Source: DATJPR01 sp035506295 | GTDB taxonomy: Bacteria > Bacteroidota > Ignavibacteria > UBA10030 > UBA6906 | Assembly (NCBI GenBank): GCA_035506295.1 | Contig: DATJPR010000145.1 | Location: 1-6,047 of the forward strand | Reading direction: 5' to 3' | Length of the DNA: 6,047 bases | Shown: positions 1 through 6,047 of the stretch, piece by piece | Layout of the letters: each line of letters opens with the position of its first letter | Position numbering within the stretch: the first letter of the stretch is position 1 | Notes under the pieces: generated by a model | What the model saw: only the letters and a program-made list of their open reading frames with translations | Told to the model about the DNA's origin: nothing | Databases searched by the model: none | Position numbers and translations under genes: made by a program

Positions 1-1010
1 TGAGCGCGTTCGCGGAGCGTGCCGTGGGAGGCAACTACCTGGACTTCGATATTCATCGCGAGGAAGCGGCACGATACGGATTGACGGTCGGCGACGTTGA
101 GAACGTGATCGAAACCGCGATCGGCGGCATGAGCGTCACACACACCGTCGAAGGACTCGAACGCTACCCTGTGAACCTGCGCTACAGCAGAGAGACGCGG
201 GACGATATCGCTTCCCTGGAACGGGTCCTCGTCCCGACGCCGACCGGGGAACAGATCCCGATGGCGCAGCTCGCGACCATCTCCACCCGCAAAGGTCCGA
301 TGGTCATTCACACGGAAGACTCACGCCCCAATGAGTGGGTGTACGTGGACATTACCAGCAACGATATCGGCTCGTACGTGAAATCCGCCATGCAGGTCGT
401 CGACCGCGATGTCCGGCTCCCGGCCGGATATACGATACTCTGGAGCGGTCAGTATGAATTCATGCAACGTGCCGATCAGCGGCTCCGGGTCGTCATTCCC
501 ATGACGCTCTTCATCATTTTCATCATCCTGTATCTCAGCACACGTTCGGTGGCCAAGGTGGCGATTGTCTTACTGGCGGTCCCGTTCTCCCTGATCGGAA
601 CCTTCTGGTTCCTGTACCTCCTGGGTTACAATCTCAGCGTCGCCGTCTGGGTGGGGATCATCGCCCTTGCCGGTCTAGATGCCGAAACCGGCGTCGTGAT
701 GCTTCTTTATCTCGACCACGCCTATGATGAGAGGAGAGAAAAAGGCCTCATGCAGAGCTTGCGGGACCTCAAAGAGGCCATACATCATGGCGCCGTACAG
801 CGGGTCCGGCCGAAAATTATGACGGCGGCCGTGATCATCGCGGGGCTTCTCCCGATCATGTGGAGCCATGGCACCGGGTCCGACGTGATGAAGCGGATTG
901 CGGCGCCTATGGTCGGCGGGGTGGTGACATCGGTATTGCTGGAATTGGCGGTCTACCCGGTAATTTACTACCTGTGGAAGGGACGCGTGCTGCGTCAGAA
1001 GGCCTTGTGA
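1..1010 (+). CDS. Heavy-metal efflux RND transporter, CusA/CzcA family (C-terminal third, 5' partial)
   Basis: This is the inner-membrane proton-antiporter subunit of a tripartite RND efflux pump, which works with a periplasmic adaptor and an outer-membrane channel. The frame is open to the left edge (first whole codon at 3, reading SAFAERA before GGNYLDFDI), so about 335 codons remain of a family length near 1040. Counting codon 24 as residue 1, the fragment holds the end of the second periplasmic domain (1-154) and five membrane segments (about 155-172, 179-201, 204-232, 264-280 and 292-318), matching TM8-12. The family signatures ALAGLDAETGVVML and RVRPKIMTAAVIIAGLLPI are intact. E221 and K264 align with E939 and K984 of E. 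coli CusA, which belong to its proton relay. The methionines that define Cu/Ag binding in CusA lie upstream of the window, so the metal cannot be assigned. It converges on the minus-strand unit. No sign of damage is visible. Confidence 0.93.
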   Translation, partial: SAFAERAVGGNYLDFDIHREEAARYGLTVGDVENVIETAIGGMSVTHTVEGLERYPVNLRYSRETRDDIASLERVLVPTPTGEQIPMAQLATISTRKGPMVIHTEDSRPNEWVYVDITSNDIGSYVKSAMQVVDRDVRLPAGYTILWSGQYEFMQRADQRLRVVIPMTLFIIFIILYLSTRSVAKVAIVLLAVPFSLIGTFWFLYLLGYNLSVAVWVGIIALAGLDAETGVVMLLYLDHAYDERREKGLMQSLRDLKEAIHHGAVQRVRPKIMTAAVIIAGLLPIMWSHGTGSDVMKRIAAPMVGGVVTSVLLELAVYPVIYYLWKGRVLRQKAL

Positions 1011-1046
1011 ATCCGTCGTGCATCGACGCGAACAGAAGCGGGCCGG

Positions 1047-1093
1047 AAAATGACAAGGGGCACCGCGTGCATGCGCAACGAGGCACCCCTTGT
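1047..1093 (-). terminator. Candidate rho-independent terminator in the convergent gap
   Basis: The 156-base gap between the pump gene and the beta-helix gene contains an inverted repeat: ACAAGGGG (1053-1060) pairs perfectly with CCCCTTGT (1086-1093). There is a small internal CC/GG continuation (1063-1064 with 1082-1083) and a possible inner GCG/CGC stem around TGCATG. Read on the minus strand, the stem is followed two bases later by TTTT (1047-1050), which suits termination of the beta-helix gene that stops at 1167. On the plus strand no T-run follows, so service to the pump gene is less convincing. The T-tract is short and the stem is interrupted, hence moderate confidence. No gene or RNA is visible in the rest of the gap (1011-1166). 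Confidence 0.4.
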
Positions 1094-1166
1094 GGTGTTG
1101 TGGCATCCGACCAGCGTCCGGGAATATTCGACCACCTTCCCGTCCGCCGCGGATCATGGAGAAGAA

Positions 1167-2906
1167 CTACTTCACCAGCATCATTTTCATCGTGGCAGAA
1201 TAGCTGCCGGCCGTCAAGCGGTAGAAATACACGCCGCTGGCGAGATTGCGGGCATCAAACGACACCACATGCTGCCCCGCCGCCATCGCGCCGCTGACCA
1301 GCGTTGTCACTTCCTGCCCGAGCGTGTTAAACACCTTCAACGAGACATTGTCGCCCTTCGGGAGGGTGAACGCGATCTGCGTGGTCGGGTTGAACGGGTT
1401 CGGGTAGTTCTGCGACAGGGAATAGGTCTGCGCGACTGCCGTCGGTTGCTGGACCGACGTCGGACCGCCGACCCACCAATAGAGATCTCCCACCTGCTTG
1501 CCGTCGGTAGCGCCGCTCTGGAGCGTCGTGTTCGAGTACTTCATGTCGTTGCTTTCCGGCAACGGCCAGGGCGGAGTCCAGGTCGCGCTGTTCTGCACCT
1601 GCGTGAAGTTGTAGCCGTAGGTCTCTGTCGTCCCCATCCCGCCGCGGACCGCGTTGAACCAGTTGAGCAGACCGACGCCGTTTGCATTCGCCGTTCCGGG
1701 ATTCAGCACGCCGGGGATCGAAGCACCGAATCCGGGATCGACATTGGTGTTGCCGGACTGCACGAAGCCGGGCCATTTCGCCGGAGTGCTGAACATGTTC
1801 ACGCTTTGTGCGTTCATCCACACCGGAGTGTAGATCGAGTCGACATGGGCAGTATCGTTCCAGGCGGTCCAGTAGGAGACCAGCCCGGCCGGCCAGAAGT
1901 AGTCGTTGTTCTTGACTTCAACCTTGCGAAGCTTTTCCGCACTTGTGTCGCCCGCACCGGTGGATGCGTGACCGAGCAGGATCGCCGCCGTCGCTGAGTC
2001 GAGCGGTCCCATGGTGATGATGGAAGCAACCGTCCCCGCCGTAAACGAGTCCCACCCGCCGCTGAATTCGCCCTTGCTCTGGCCGCCGGCGTACGCACCG
2101 TAGAAGATGTTGTTGTTGAAGCGGGCGTTGACCATCCGGTCGAGGAAGAAGACGTTCTTGAAGGTGTAGATGACGTTATTGTGCGAGAACTCATAGTAGT
2201 TCACGATGCCGCCCGTCGCCGCCGTGGCATAGCCGCTGACGCAGAGCATCGTGTTGTTCTTGATGACGATCGAGTCGGTCTTGAACGCCGCAACGTAGTT
2301 CTCGTTGCGGAGAACTTCGCCGACATAGTACTGGTTCGGCTGCGTCGTCATGTTTCTGAATTTGCAGTTCGTGATGAAGAACTTGCAGTAGCTGCCGGCA
2401 TAGCCGATGGCGAACTGCGACCACTGTTCGAATACCACGTTGTCGGCGACAATCGTCGCGCTGTCGGCCGTCAACTGCACCGCCTGGCCACCGCCGTAAT
2501 TCACCTGGTTGTTGACGGCAATGCCGAGGAGATACAGGTTCTTGAACGTGCCGGTGCTGTGGTTTCCGGTCAGCGTGAAGAGCACGCCCGGGATGGAAAG
2601 ATCGCCCAACACATCGGGTTGAATGCACGGCAGCTTGCCGGTGCCCGACTTCGGGACGCCGATGAACGCGACGCTCGATTTCACCGTGATCGTCGCATCG
2701 AAGATATAGGTGGTGTCGGTCGACATCAGCAAATAGACATGGTGTGCCTGGTTGCCGTTCGCCAGAGTGTCGGCTCTCACGGTCGCGTCGAGAAGTCCGG
2801 TACTCGCATACACCCGAAGCGTGTCTGACGCTGCAAACAGCTGGGCCGGCGCCACGATAAGCGCCACCAGCGCAGCGGCCAAGACAACGGTCAGTAGATG
2901 TTTCAT
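1167..2906 (-). CDS. Secreted parallel beta-helix protein with T9SS type A sorting domain
   Basis: This is a 579-residue exported protein of unknown activity. Residues 1-25 form a Sec signal peptide (MKHLL, a hydrophobic core, then LFA-A). Residues about 100-270 carry degenerate repeats rich in N and aromatics (NVVFEQW, TNCKFRNM, VIKNNTM, FNNNIFYG), typical of right-handed parallel beta-helices. NVDPGFG (388-394) and VGDLYWW (472-478) resemble motifs seen near the end of the helix in Bacteroidota surface proteins. Residues about 497-579 are a T9SS type A sorting domain: NYPNPFNP (500-507), LKVFNTLGQEV, GVYFYRL (558-564) and final KMMLVK. In known systems this tail directs outer-membrane passage by T9SS and is then removed, leaving the cargo surface-bound or released. 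I see no convincing catalytic residues of a polysaccharide lyase, so a binding or structural role is equally possible. The start is supported by AAGGAGG six bases upstream. It lies downstream of the TonB-dependent receptor gene in the same direction. Confidence 0.9.
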   Translation of the reverse strand: MKHLLTVVLAAALVALIVAPAQLFAASDTLRVYASTGLLDATVRADTLANGNQAHHVYLLMSTDTTYIFDATITVKSSVAFIGVPKSGTGKLPCIQPDVLGDLSIPGVLFTLTGNHSTGTFKNLYLLGIAVNNQVNYGGGQAVQLTADSATIVADNVVFEQWSQFAIGYAGSYCKFFITNCKFRNMTTQPNQYYVGEVLRNENYVAAFKTDSIVIKNNTMLCVSGYATAATGGIVNYYEFSHNNVIYTFKNVFFLDRMVNARFNNNIFYGAYAGGQSKGEFSGGWDSFTAGTVASIITMGPLDSATAAILLGHASTGAGDTSAEKLRKVEVKNNDYFWPAGLVSYWTAWNDTAHVDSIYTPVWMNAQSVNMFSTPAKWPGFVQSGNTNVDPGFGASIPGVLNPGTANANGVGLLNWFNAVRGGMGTTETYGYNFTQVQNSATWTPPWPLPESNDMKYSNTTLQSGATDGKQVGDLYWWVGGPTSVQQPTAVAQTYSLSQNYPNPFNPTTQIAFTLPKGDNVSLKVFNTLGQEVTTLVSGAMAAGQHVVSFDARNLASGVYFYRLTAGSYSATMKMMLVK

Positions 2907-2912
2907 AACCCT

Positions 2913-2919
2913 CCTCCTT
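2913..2919 (-). promoter_or_regulatory. Ribosome binding site of the beta-helix gene
   Basis: Read on the minus strand, AAGGAGG is followed by AGGGTT and then the ATG at 2906. The six-base spacing is near ideal and fixes this start over any internal ATG. The stop codon of the 15-codon ORF at 2921-2923 sits one base upstream of this site, so ribosomes finishing that ORF would stop directly on it. Confidence 0.85.
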
Positions 2920-2920
2920 G

Positions 2921-2968
2921 TTACGTGTGGTTAGCTGCAGCTATGATGTGGGTGTGACAAACTCTCAT
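2921..2968 (-). CDS. Tiny ORF (15 codons) just upstream of the beta-helix gene, possible leader peptide
   Basis: This unrecognised ORF encodes MRVCHTHIIAAANHT. Its ATG follows GAAGG (2974-2978) by five bases, and a perfect extended Shine-Dalgarno lies further up (2981-2992), with 12 bases between its last base and the ATG. The TAA lies one base before the beta-helix gene's ribosome binding site, which is the geometry of a coupled leader ORF. The ATG overlaps the TGA of the 17-codon ORF upstream (ATGA, 2965-2968). Arguments against: ORFs this short arise often by chance, the composition shows no amino-acid run that would suggest an attenuator, and I know no homologue. It is listed because the start and stop placement is neat, not because function is shown. 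Confidence 0.25.
   Translation of the reverse strand: MRVCHTHIIAAANHT
2932..2943. repeat. Perfect 12-base palindrome TAGCTGCAGCTA
   Basis: The twelve bases are identical on both strands and lie in the gap between receptor and beta-helix genes, 26 bases from the beta-helix start and inside the 15-codon ORF. It could be a dimeric regulator's operator or a short RNA stem (TAGC/GCTA around TGCA). The symmetry does not extend beyond the 12 bases, and only one copy is visible, so a chance origin remains possible. Confidence 0.3.
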
Positions 2969-3018
2969 TCGCGCCTTCGTATCACCTCCTTTGCGTGCTG
3001 CGTTATGTTCGCTGCCAT
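2965..3018 (-). CDS. Tiny ORF (17 codons) directly after the receptor gene, doubtful
   Basis: This ORF encodes MAANITQHAKEVIRRRE and is unrecognised. It starts 15 bases after the receptor's stop and ends in a TGA that shares four bases (ATGA) with the start of the next tiny ORF. It lacks a good Shine-Dalgarno of its own; translation would need re-initiation by ribosomes leaving the receptor gene. The extended Shine-Dalgarno at 2981-2992 lies within it. The ATGA overlap is the only positive sign and could be chance. Confidence 0.12.
   Translation of the reverse strand: MAANITQHAKEVIRRRE
2981..2992 (-). promoter_or_regulatory. Extended Shine-Dalgarno, 12-base perfect anti-SD match
   Basis: On the minus strand the bases read AAAGGAGGTGAT, fully complementary to the conserved 3' end of 16S rRNA. 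The gap between its AAGGAGG core and the next ATG (2968) is 16 bases, longer than the usual 5-9. It may therefore act as a ribosome docking or standby site for the small ORF or the downstream gene rather than as an ordinary start signal. No other in-frame start with normal spacing opens a longer ORF here. Confidence 0.55.
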
Positions 3019-3033
3019 CTTGCTGATGAACTT

Positions 3034-5979
3034 TTAGAAATGCCATCGCACCCCGAGGTCGGCGGTAAGGCCGTACGACTGCTGCGATTGGGGGACCACA
3101 TTGGGGACATTGATCAACGAGACATCGCTCGCCGCGTTCAGGTTGTTCACATCGCCGTAGACCTGAAGATTGAACCAGGGAAGGTCCTGCTTCGCAGACA
3201 AATCCCAGCGCGTGTAGGACGCGGTGGACGTGCGCAGCTGGTCCCAGAAATTCGGGCCGGTGAAAACGTCTTCCTGGAACAGCATCGATACCCTGACGGA
3301 GAACCCTTCGTAGTCGTAACCGAGCGAAAGGTTCACGATGTTGTCGGGCTGATCCAGCAGACGTGATGTGTACGAGGTGTCGACGTTCACAAAGGTGAAC
3401 ACGCGCGGTCCGCCGATCCTCCGCAGCTCGGAATACGGGTACTGGGCCTTGGAGAAGATGTGCGTATAGTTGACGTTCAGCACGAGACCGTCGAACGGGT
3501 GCGGCAGATACCAGAAATGCGTCTGCCAGTCCAGCTCCATCCCCCAGTCGTCGATCCGGAACGGATCGTTCACAAACGTCTGGATGTTGTAGGTCCCGTT
3601 CGGCGGCTGCGCGCTCAGGTAGGGCGGATAGTATGGGACGGCGGCGGAATCGTTGACGAAAAAGTTCGACGCGTAGATCAGGTTCGTGATCCGTTTGAGG
3701 AATGCGCCGACGGTAAACAACCCGATCGTGTTGTCGTAGAAGGAAGCGTAGGCATCGTAGTTCGTCGACCGCGTGGGCGCAAGCGCCACATTGTTCCAGC
3801 TGATCGCGTTGCCGATTTGCAGGTCGATCCGCGGTACCACCGCGTTGTAATCCGGGTACGACACCGTGTTGGAGTACGACAGTCGGAGATCGAACCACGA
3901 GATCGGCTTGTACCGGATGATGAGGTCGGGGAGCCAGTAGCCGTTGTCGACGGTGAGTGTCGTGTCGTAGTGGCGATACGGCCCGCCGAGTGCGGAACTC
4001 GTGTTCTGCTGCCCGCGCGGCGCGGTATACGTGCGGTGCAGATCCTGGTAGCGCACGCCGGGGATGATCGTAATGTCGGGGCCGACCTTGACGGTCGCCA
4101 TGACGTAGAAGGCGCCCTGCCCCTCATGACCGTCGTAGTTGTATGTCGACGAATTGAAGAGGTCGTGAAAGTACGTGAGGTTCTGGGTGGAGCTGATGAC
4201 CGGGTTCGTGCGGACGAAGTGCGCAAGGTCCGCGAGCATGCCGTAATTCAACGGGAGCGACATGTTGTAGTCGCCGTTGAGGAACCCGGCGTAACTGAAG
4301 CCGGGATCAAGAAACGGCCCGATCGGAATGCTGGTCGTGCTGGAGTACTGCGCCGTGGACGGGAAATGCGATGCAATCAGGCTGTCCACCAGCTTGGCGC
4401 TCGTCAGCCCGAACCCCTGACCCGTGTACTGGTCCTGCGTATTCGAGCGCGTCAGGTAGCGGTACTTCCCGCCGAACTTGACCACGGAGGTGATCAGATC
4501 GGAAAAGTTGACGTTGGTCTGGAGATCCAGCGACGCGGTCAACGCACGCTCGCGCGTGAAGCTGCTCGTGCTGACGATGCTCCCAAGAAAGGCCTGCTTC
4601 GGATCAACCACTGCGGCGCGGACGACATCCTGGGGATACAGGTTTGCCTCGCCGATGAATTGCGACAATCCCGCCGGGGCCTGCTGGAAGCCGACTGTCC
4701 AGTCGTCCGGATCCTTTGTCTCGGAATACGAATGGGAGAGCTTCAGCGTCCCGTGGAAGATCGAGAGGTCGTGATCGACGGTGATGGCGTTGGTGATGAG
4801 ATTCAGCGTGCTATACGCGTAGCCCAGTGTGTAGTTTTGCAGGTTCGACGCCGTGTTGAAGAACTGGCCGCGGTTCTGAATATCGGTCGAACCGCTGCTG
4901 AAGAAATTCGAGAACGAGATTTTCCCTTCAGGCAGCGCATAGTCCATCACCAGCGTTCCATTCGCGCGCTTCCTGTCGCGTGCCACGTCATTGAGGTTCA
5001 CACCGTTCGTCAGGTACTCGAGGTGGCTGTTCCCGAGATTCGCGTACGTCGCGCCGAACTCGTTGGAGCTCAGGTTGCGTCGTTCAAGGTCCGCCTGCGC
5101 AAACACGCCGAGCCGTTCATCGAGGAACCGGCCCTCAATGCTCCCGACATAACGATAATTGTTGTACTTGTGGGTCGATGCGTCGAGGCCGTTGTACCCA
5201 CCCTGCGCGAGAAGATGATATCCGAGGCCGGGCTGTCCGCTCGCCGCTTCGCGCATGGTGAAATTCACCGATCCGCCGAGAACGTCTGCATCCTGATCCG
5301 CGGTGACACTTTTGCTCACCTCGATCCCTTCGAGGGAGAAGGGAGAGATCATGCTCAGATCCACGCTGCGATCGTTGGGATTCGAGGAGGTCATGCGGAC
5401 ACCGTCCACCGAGACCGCGTTGTATTTCGGCTGCAGGCCCCGGATGACGATCTGCGTGCCTTCTCCGCCGCTGCGGATCACCGAAACGCCTGGCAAACGT
5501 CCGACGGATTCCGCGGCGTTTGCATCGGGCAGCTCCTGTATCCGGGCGGACGACACGACGTTCACGATCTGGTTTGAGGAGAGTTGCTGGTTGATCGCGG
5601 CGTTTTGTCCGCTTGCCTGGGCGGTGACGGTGACCGTCTCGCCTTCAATCGCCGCGGCCATCAGCTTGAAGTCGAGCTTGATCGCTACGCCTGCTGAAAC
5701 CTGGGCGGTCTCGGTGGCCGTGCGGTAGCCCACATAGGTCACCCGGATGGTGTAGGTCCCCGGGGGAACGTTGCGTACGATGTATTTGCCGGCAATGTCG
5801 GACGAAGCTCCAAAGCCGGTCCCTACCAGCAGCACGTTCGCGCCCGGAAGCGCATCGCCTGTCTGAGAATCCAGGATCGTGCCTTGAATCGTGGAGGCTG
5901 TCTGGGCATGGGAGCTCGTGCCCCATAGCAGCGGGAGGAGAAGGAGAACTGACAGCCGATGTCGTAGATGATTGACCAT
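3034..5979 (-). CDS. TonB-dependent outer-membrane receptor with carboxypeptidase-regulatory-like N-domain
   Basis: This complete 981-residue receptor imports a ligand across the outer membrane using TonB-ExbBD energy. In order it has a signal peptide (1-25, ending SSHA-Q) and a carboxypeptidase-regulatory-like beta-sandwich (about 29-110: IQGTILDSQTGDALPGANVL, GKYIVRNVPPGTYTIRVTYVGY). Next come a likely TonB box (ETVTVTA, 114-120) and the plug (about 135-240: RLPGVSVIRSGGEGTQIVIRG, VDGVRM, ADQDADVLGGSVNFTM). The beta-barrel runs from about 250 to the end, with alternating aromatic strands and the usual terminal F (VRWHF). The plug wording resembles the TonB-dependent receptors expanded in Xanthomonas and Caulobacter rather than typical SusC. 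No N-terminal secretin/STN signalling domain is present, so direct anti-sigma signalling is unlikely. The start is set by AAGGAGG five bases upstream. The ligand is unknown; carbohydrate, peptide or metal complex are all possible. The next gene on this strand is the T9SS-tailed beta-helix protein, with no SusD homologue between. Confidence 0.94.
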   Translation of the reverse strand: MVNHLRHRLSVLLLLPLLWGTSSHAQTASTIQGTILDSQTGDALPGANVLLVGTGFGASSDIAGKYIVRNVPPGTYTIRVTYVGYRTATETAQVSAGVAIKLDFKLMAAAIEGETVTVTAQASGQNAAINQQLSSNQIVNVVSSARIQELPDANAAESVGRLPGVSVIRSGGEGTQIVIRGLQPKYNAVSVDGVRMTSSNPNDRSVDLSMISPFSLEGIEVSKSVTADQDADVLGGSVNFTMREAASGQPGLGYHLLAQGGYNGLDASTHKYNNYRYVGSIEGRFLDERLGVFAQADLERRNLSSNEFGATYANLGNSHLEYLTNGVNLNDVARDRKRANGTLVMDYALPEGKISFSNFFSSGSTDIQNRGQFFNTASNLQNYTLGYAYSTLNLITNAITVDHDLSIFHGTLKLSHSYSETKDPDDWTVGFQQAPAGLSQFIGEANLYPQDVVRAAVVDPKQAFLGSIVSTSSFTRERALTASLDLQTNVNFSDLITSVVKFGGKYRYLTRSNTQDQYTGQGFGLTSAKLVDSLIASHFPSTAQYSSTTSIPIGPFLDPGFSYAGFLNGDYNMSLPLNYGMLADLAHFVRTNPVISSTQNLTYFHDLFNSSTYNYDGHEGQGAFYVMATVKVGPDITIIPGVRYQDLHRTYTAPRGQQNTSSALGGPYRHYDTTLTVDNGYWLPDLIIRYKPISWFDLRLSYSNTVSYPDYNAVVPRIDLQIGNAISWNNVALAPTRSTNYDAYASFYDNTIGLFTVGAFLKRITNLIYASNFFVNDSAAVPYYPPYLSAQPPNGTYNIQTFVNDPFRIDDWGMELDWQTHFWYLPHPFDGLVLNVNYTHIFSKAQYPYSELRRIGGPRVFTFVNVDTSYTSRLLDQPDNIVNLSLGYDYEGFSVRVSMLFQEDVFTGPNFWDQLRTSTASYTRWDLSAKQDLPWFNLQVYGDVNNLNAASDVSLINVPNVVPQSQQSYGLTADLGVRWHF

Positions 5980-5984
5980 AGAAA

Positions 5985-5991
5985 CCTCCTT
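5985..5991 (-). promoter_or_regulatory. Ribosome binding site of the TonB-dependent receptor gene
   Basis: On the minus strand AAGGAGG is followed by TTTCT and the ATG at 5979. The spacing of five bases and the signal peptide that begins right there support this start. The 56 bases further upstream to the window edge contain no promoter I can identify. Confidence 0.85.
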
Positions 5992-6047
5992 GCTACAATT
6001 AAGGTTTTCCGTCAGCCGCGATGCAGGGCGTTCGCTTTCGCCGGGCC

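Noticed and set aside
24..26. GTG at 24 as the start of the pump gene
   Set aside because: The same frame is open to the left edge and the residues before it (SAFAERA) continue the family alignment, so this is an internal valine in a truncated gene.
675..1157. 160-codon minus-strand ORF across the pump gene's end
   Set aside because: Most of it is antisense to the conserved TM10-12 region of the RND pump and its H/R/P-rich translation has no domain signal.
1050..1997. 315-codon plus-strand ORF opposite the beta-helix gene
   Set aside because: It is antisense to the T9SS sorting tail and the end of the beta-helix gene; the translation is R/H-rich and low in hydrophobic order, typical of a shadow frame.
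2181..2828. 215-codon plus-strand ORF opposite the beta-helix gene
   Set aside because: It is antisense to the signal-proximal part of a well-supported gene and its arginine-, valine- and aspartate-rich translation has no recognisable motif.
2907..2940. Hairpin hiding the beta-helix gene's ribosome binding site
   Set aside because: Only a five-base pairing of UAACC with GGUUA at the start codon could be found, with the AAGGAGG left in the loop; too weak to claim a switch.
2979..2993. Plus-strand ATCACCTCCTTT as the 3' end of a 16S rRNA gene
   Set aside because: The match is limited to the anti-Shine-Dalgarno tail, and the bases before it do not continue as the conserved 16S end; it is better explained as a Shine-Dalgarno on the minus strand.
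3460..5577. 705-codon plus-strand ORF opposite the receptor gene
   Set aside because: It lies wholly antisense to an unmistakable TonB-dependent receptor. Its translation is a V/R/E-rich mixture with no recognisable domain, as expected from the mirror of GC-biased codons, and no good ribosome binding site was noted.
5992..6047. Promoter or terminator upstream of the receptor gene
   Set aside because: CTGACG and TAATTG on the minus strand are only eight bases apart, no TAnnTTTG-type box is present, and the GGCG/CGCC stem near the edge is four bases long without a T-run.

Overview
The window looks like a piece of a chromosome (or metagenomic contig) from a Gram-negative bacterium of the Bacteroidota / Ignavibacteriota / Chlorobiota (FCB) group. 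The main clue is a secreted protein that ends in a textbook type IX secretion (T9SS) sorting tail. This tail (NYPNPFNP followed by GVYFYRL and a final KMMLVK) is typical of Ignavibacteria-like and related lineages. The DNA is fairly GC-rich, and each of the two complete genes has a strong AAGGAGG ribosome binding site. The assignment stops at the group level; no rRNA or other marker gene is present.

Layout, left to right. (1) Positions 1-1010, plus strand: the last third of a heavy-metal-type RND efflux pump (CusA/CzcA family), cut by the left edge. (2) 1011-1166: a convergent intergenic gap with a hairpin that may terminate the minus-strand unit. (3) 1167-2906, minus strand: a 579-residue secreted protein with a signal peptide, a probable parallel beta-helix body and a T9SS type A sorting tail. 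(4) 2907-3033: a 127-base gap holding a 12-base perfect anti-Shine-Dalgarno match, two tiny overlapping ORFs (15 and 17 codons) and a 12-base perfect palindrome. (5) 3034-5979, minus strand: a 981-residue TonB-dependent outer-membrane receptor with an N-terminal carboxypeptidase-regulatory-like domain. (6) 5980-6047: the receptor's leader, with its ribosome binding site and no promoter I can defend.

The receptor and the beta-helix protein lie in the same direction, receptor first, with only a short gap and no obvious terminator between them. They are best read as a two-gene surface unit: an energised outer-membrane importer plus a T9SS-exported cell-surface or extracellular protein that could capture or process its ligand. 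There is no SusD-like gene between or beside them, and the substrate is unknown. The RND pump belongs to a different, converging unit whose remainder lies to the left of the window; nothing ties it functionally to the pair.

Nothing here amounts to a clearly new system. The least ordinary stretch is the receptor/beta-helix intercistronic region, where the tiny ORFs and the extended Shine-Dalgarno suggest, but do not prove, a translational-coupling or leader-peptide arrangement.
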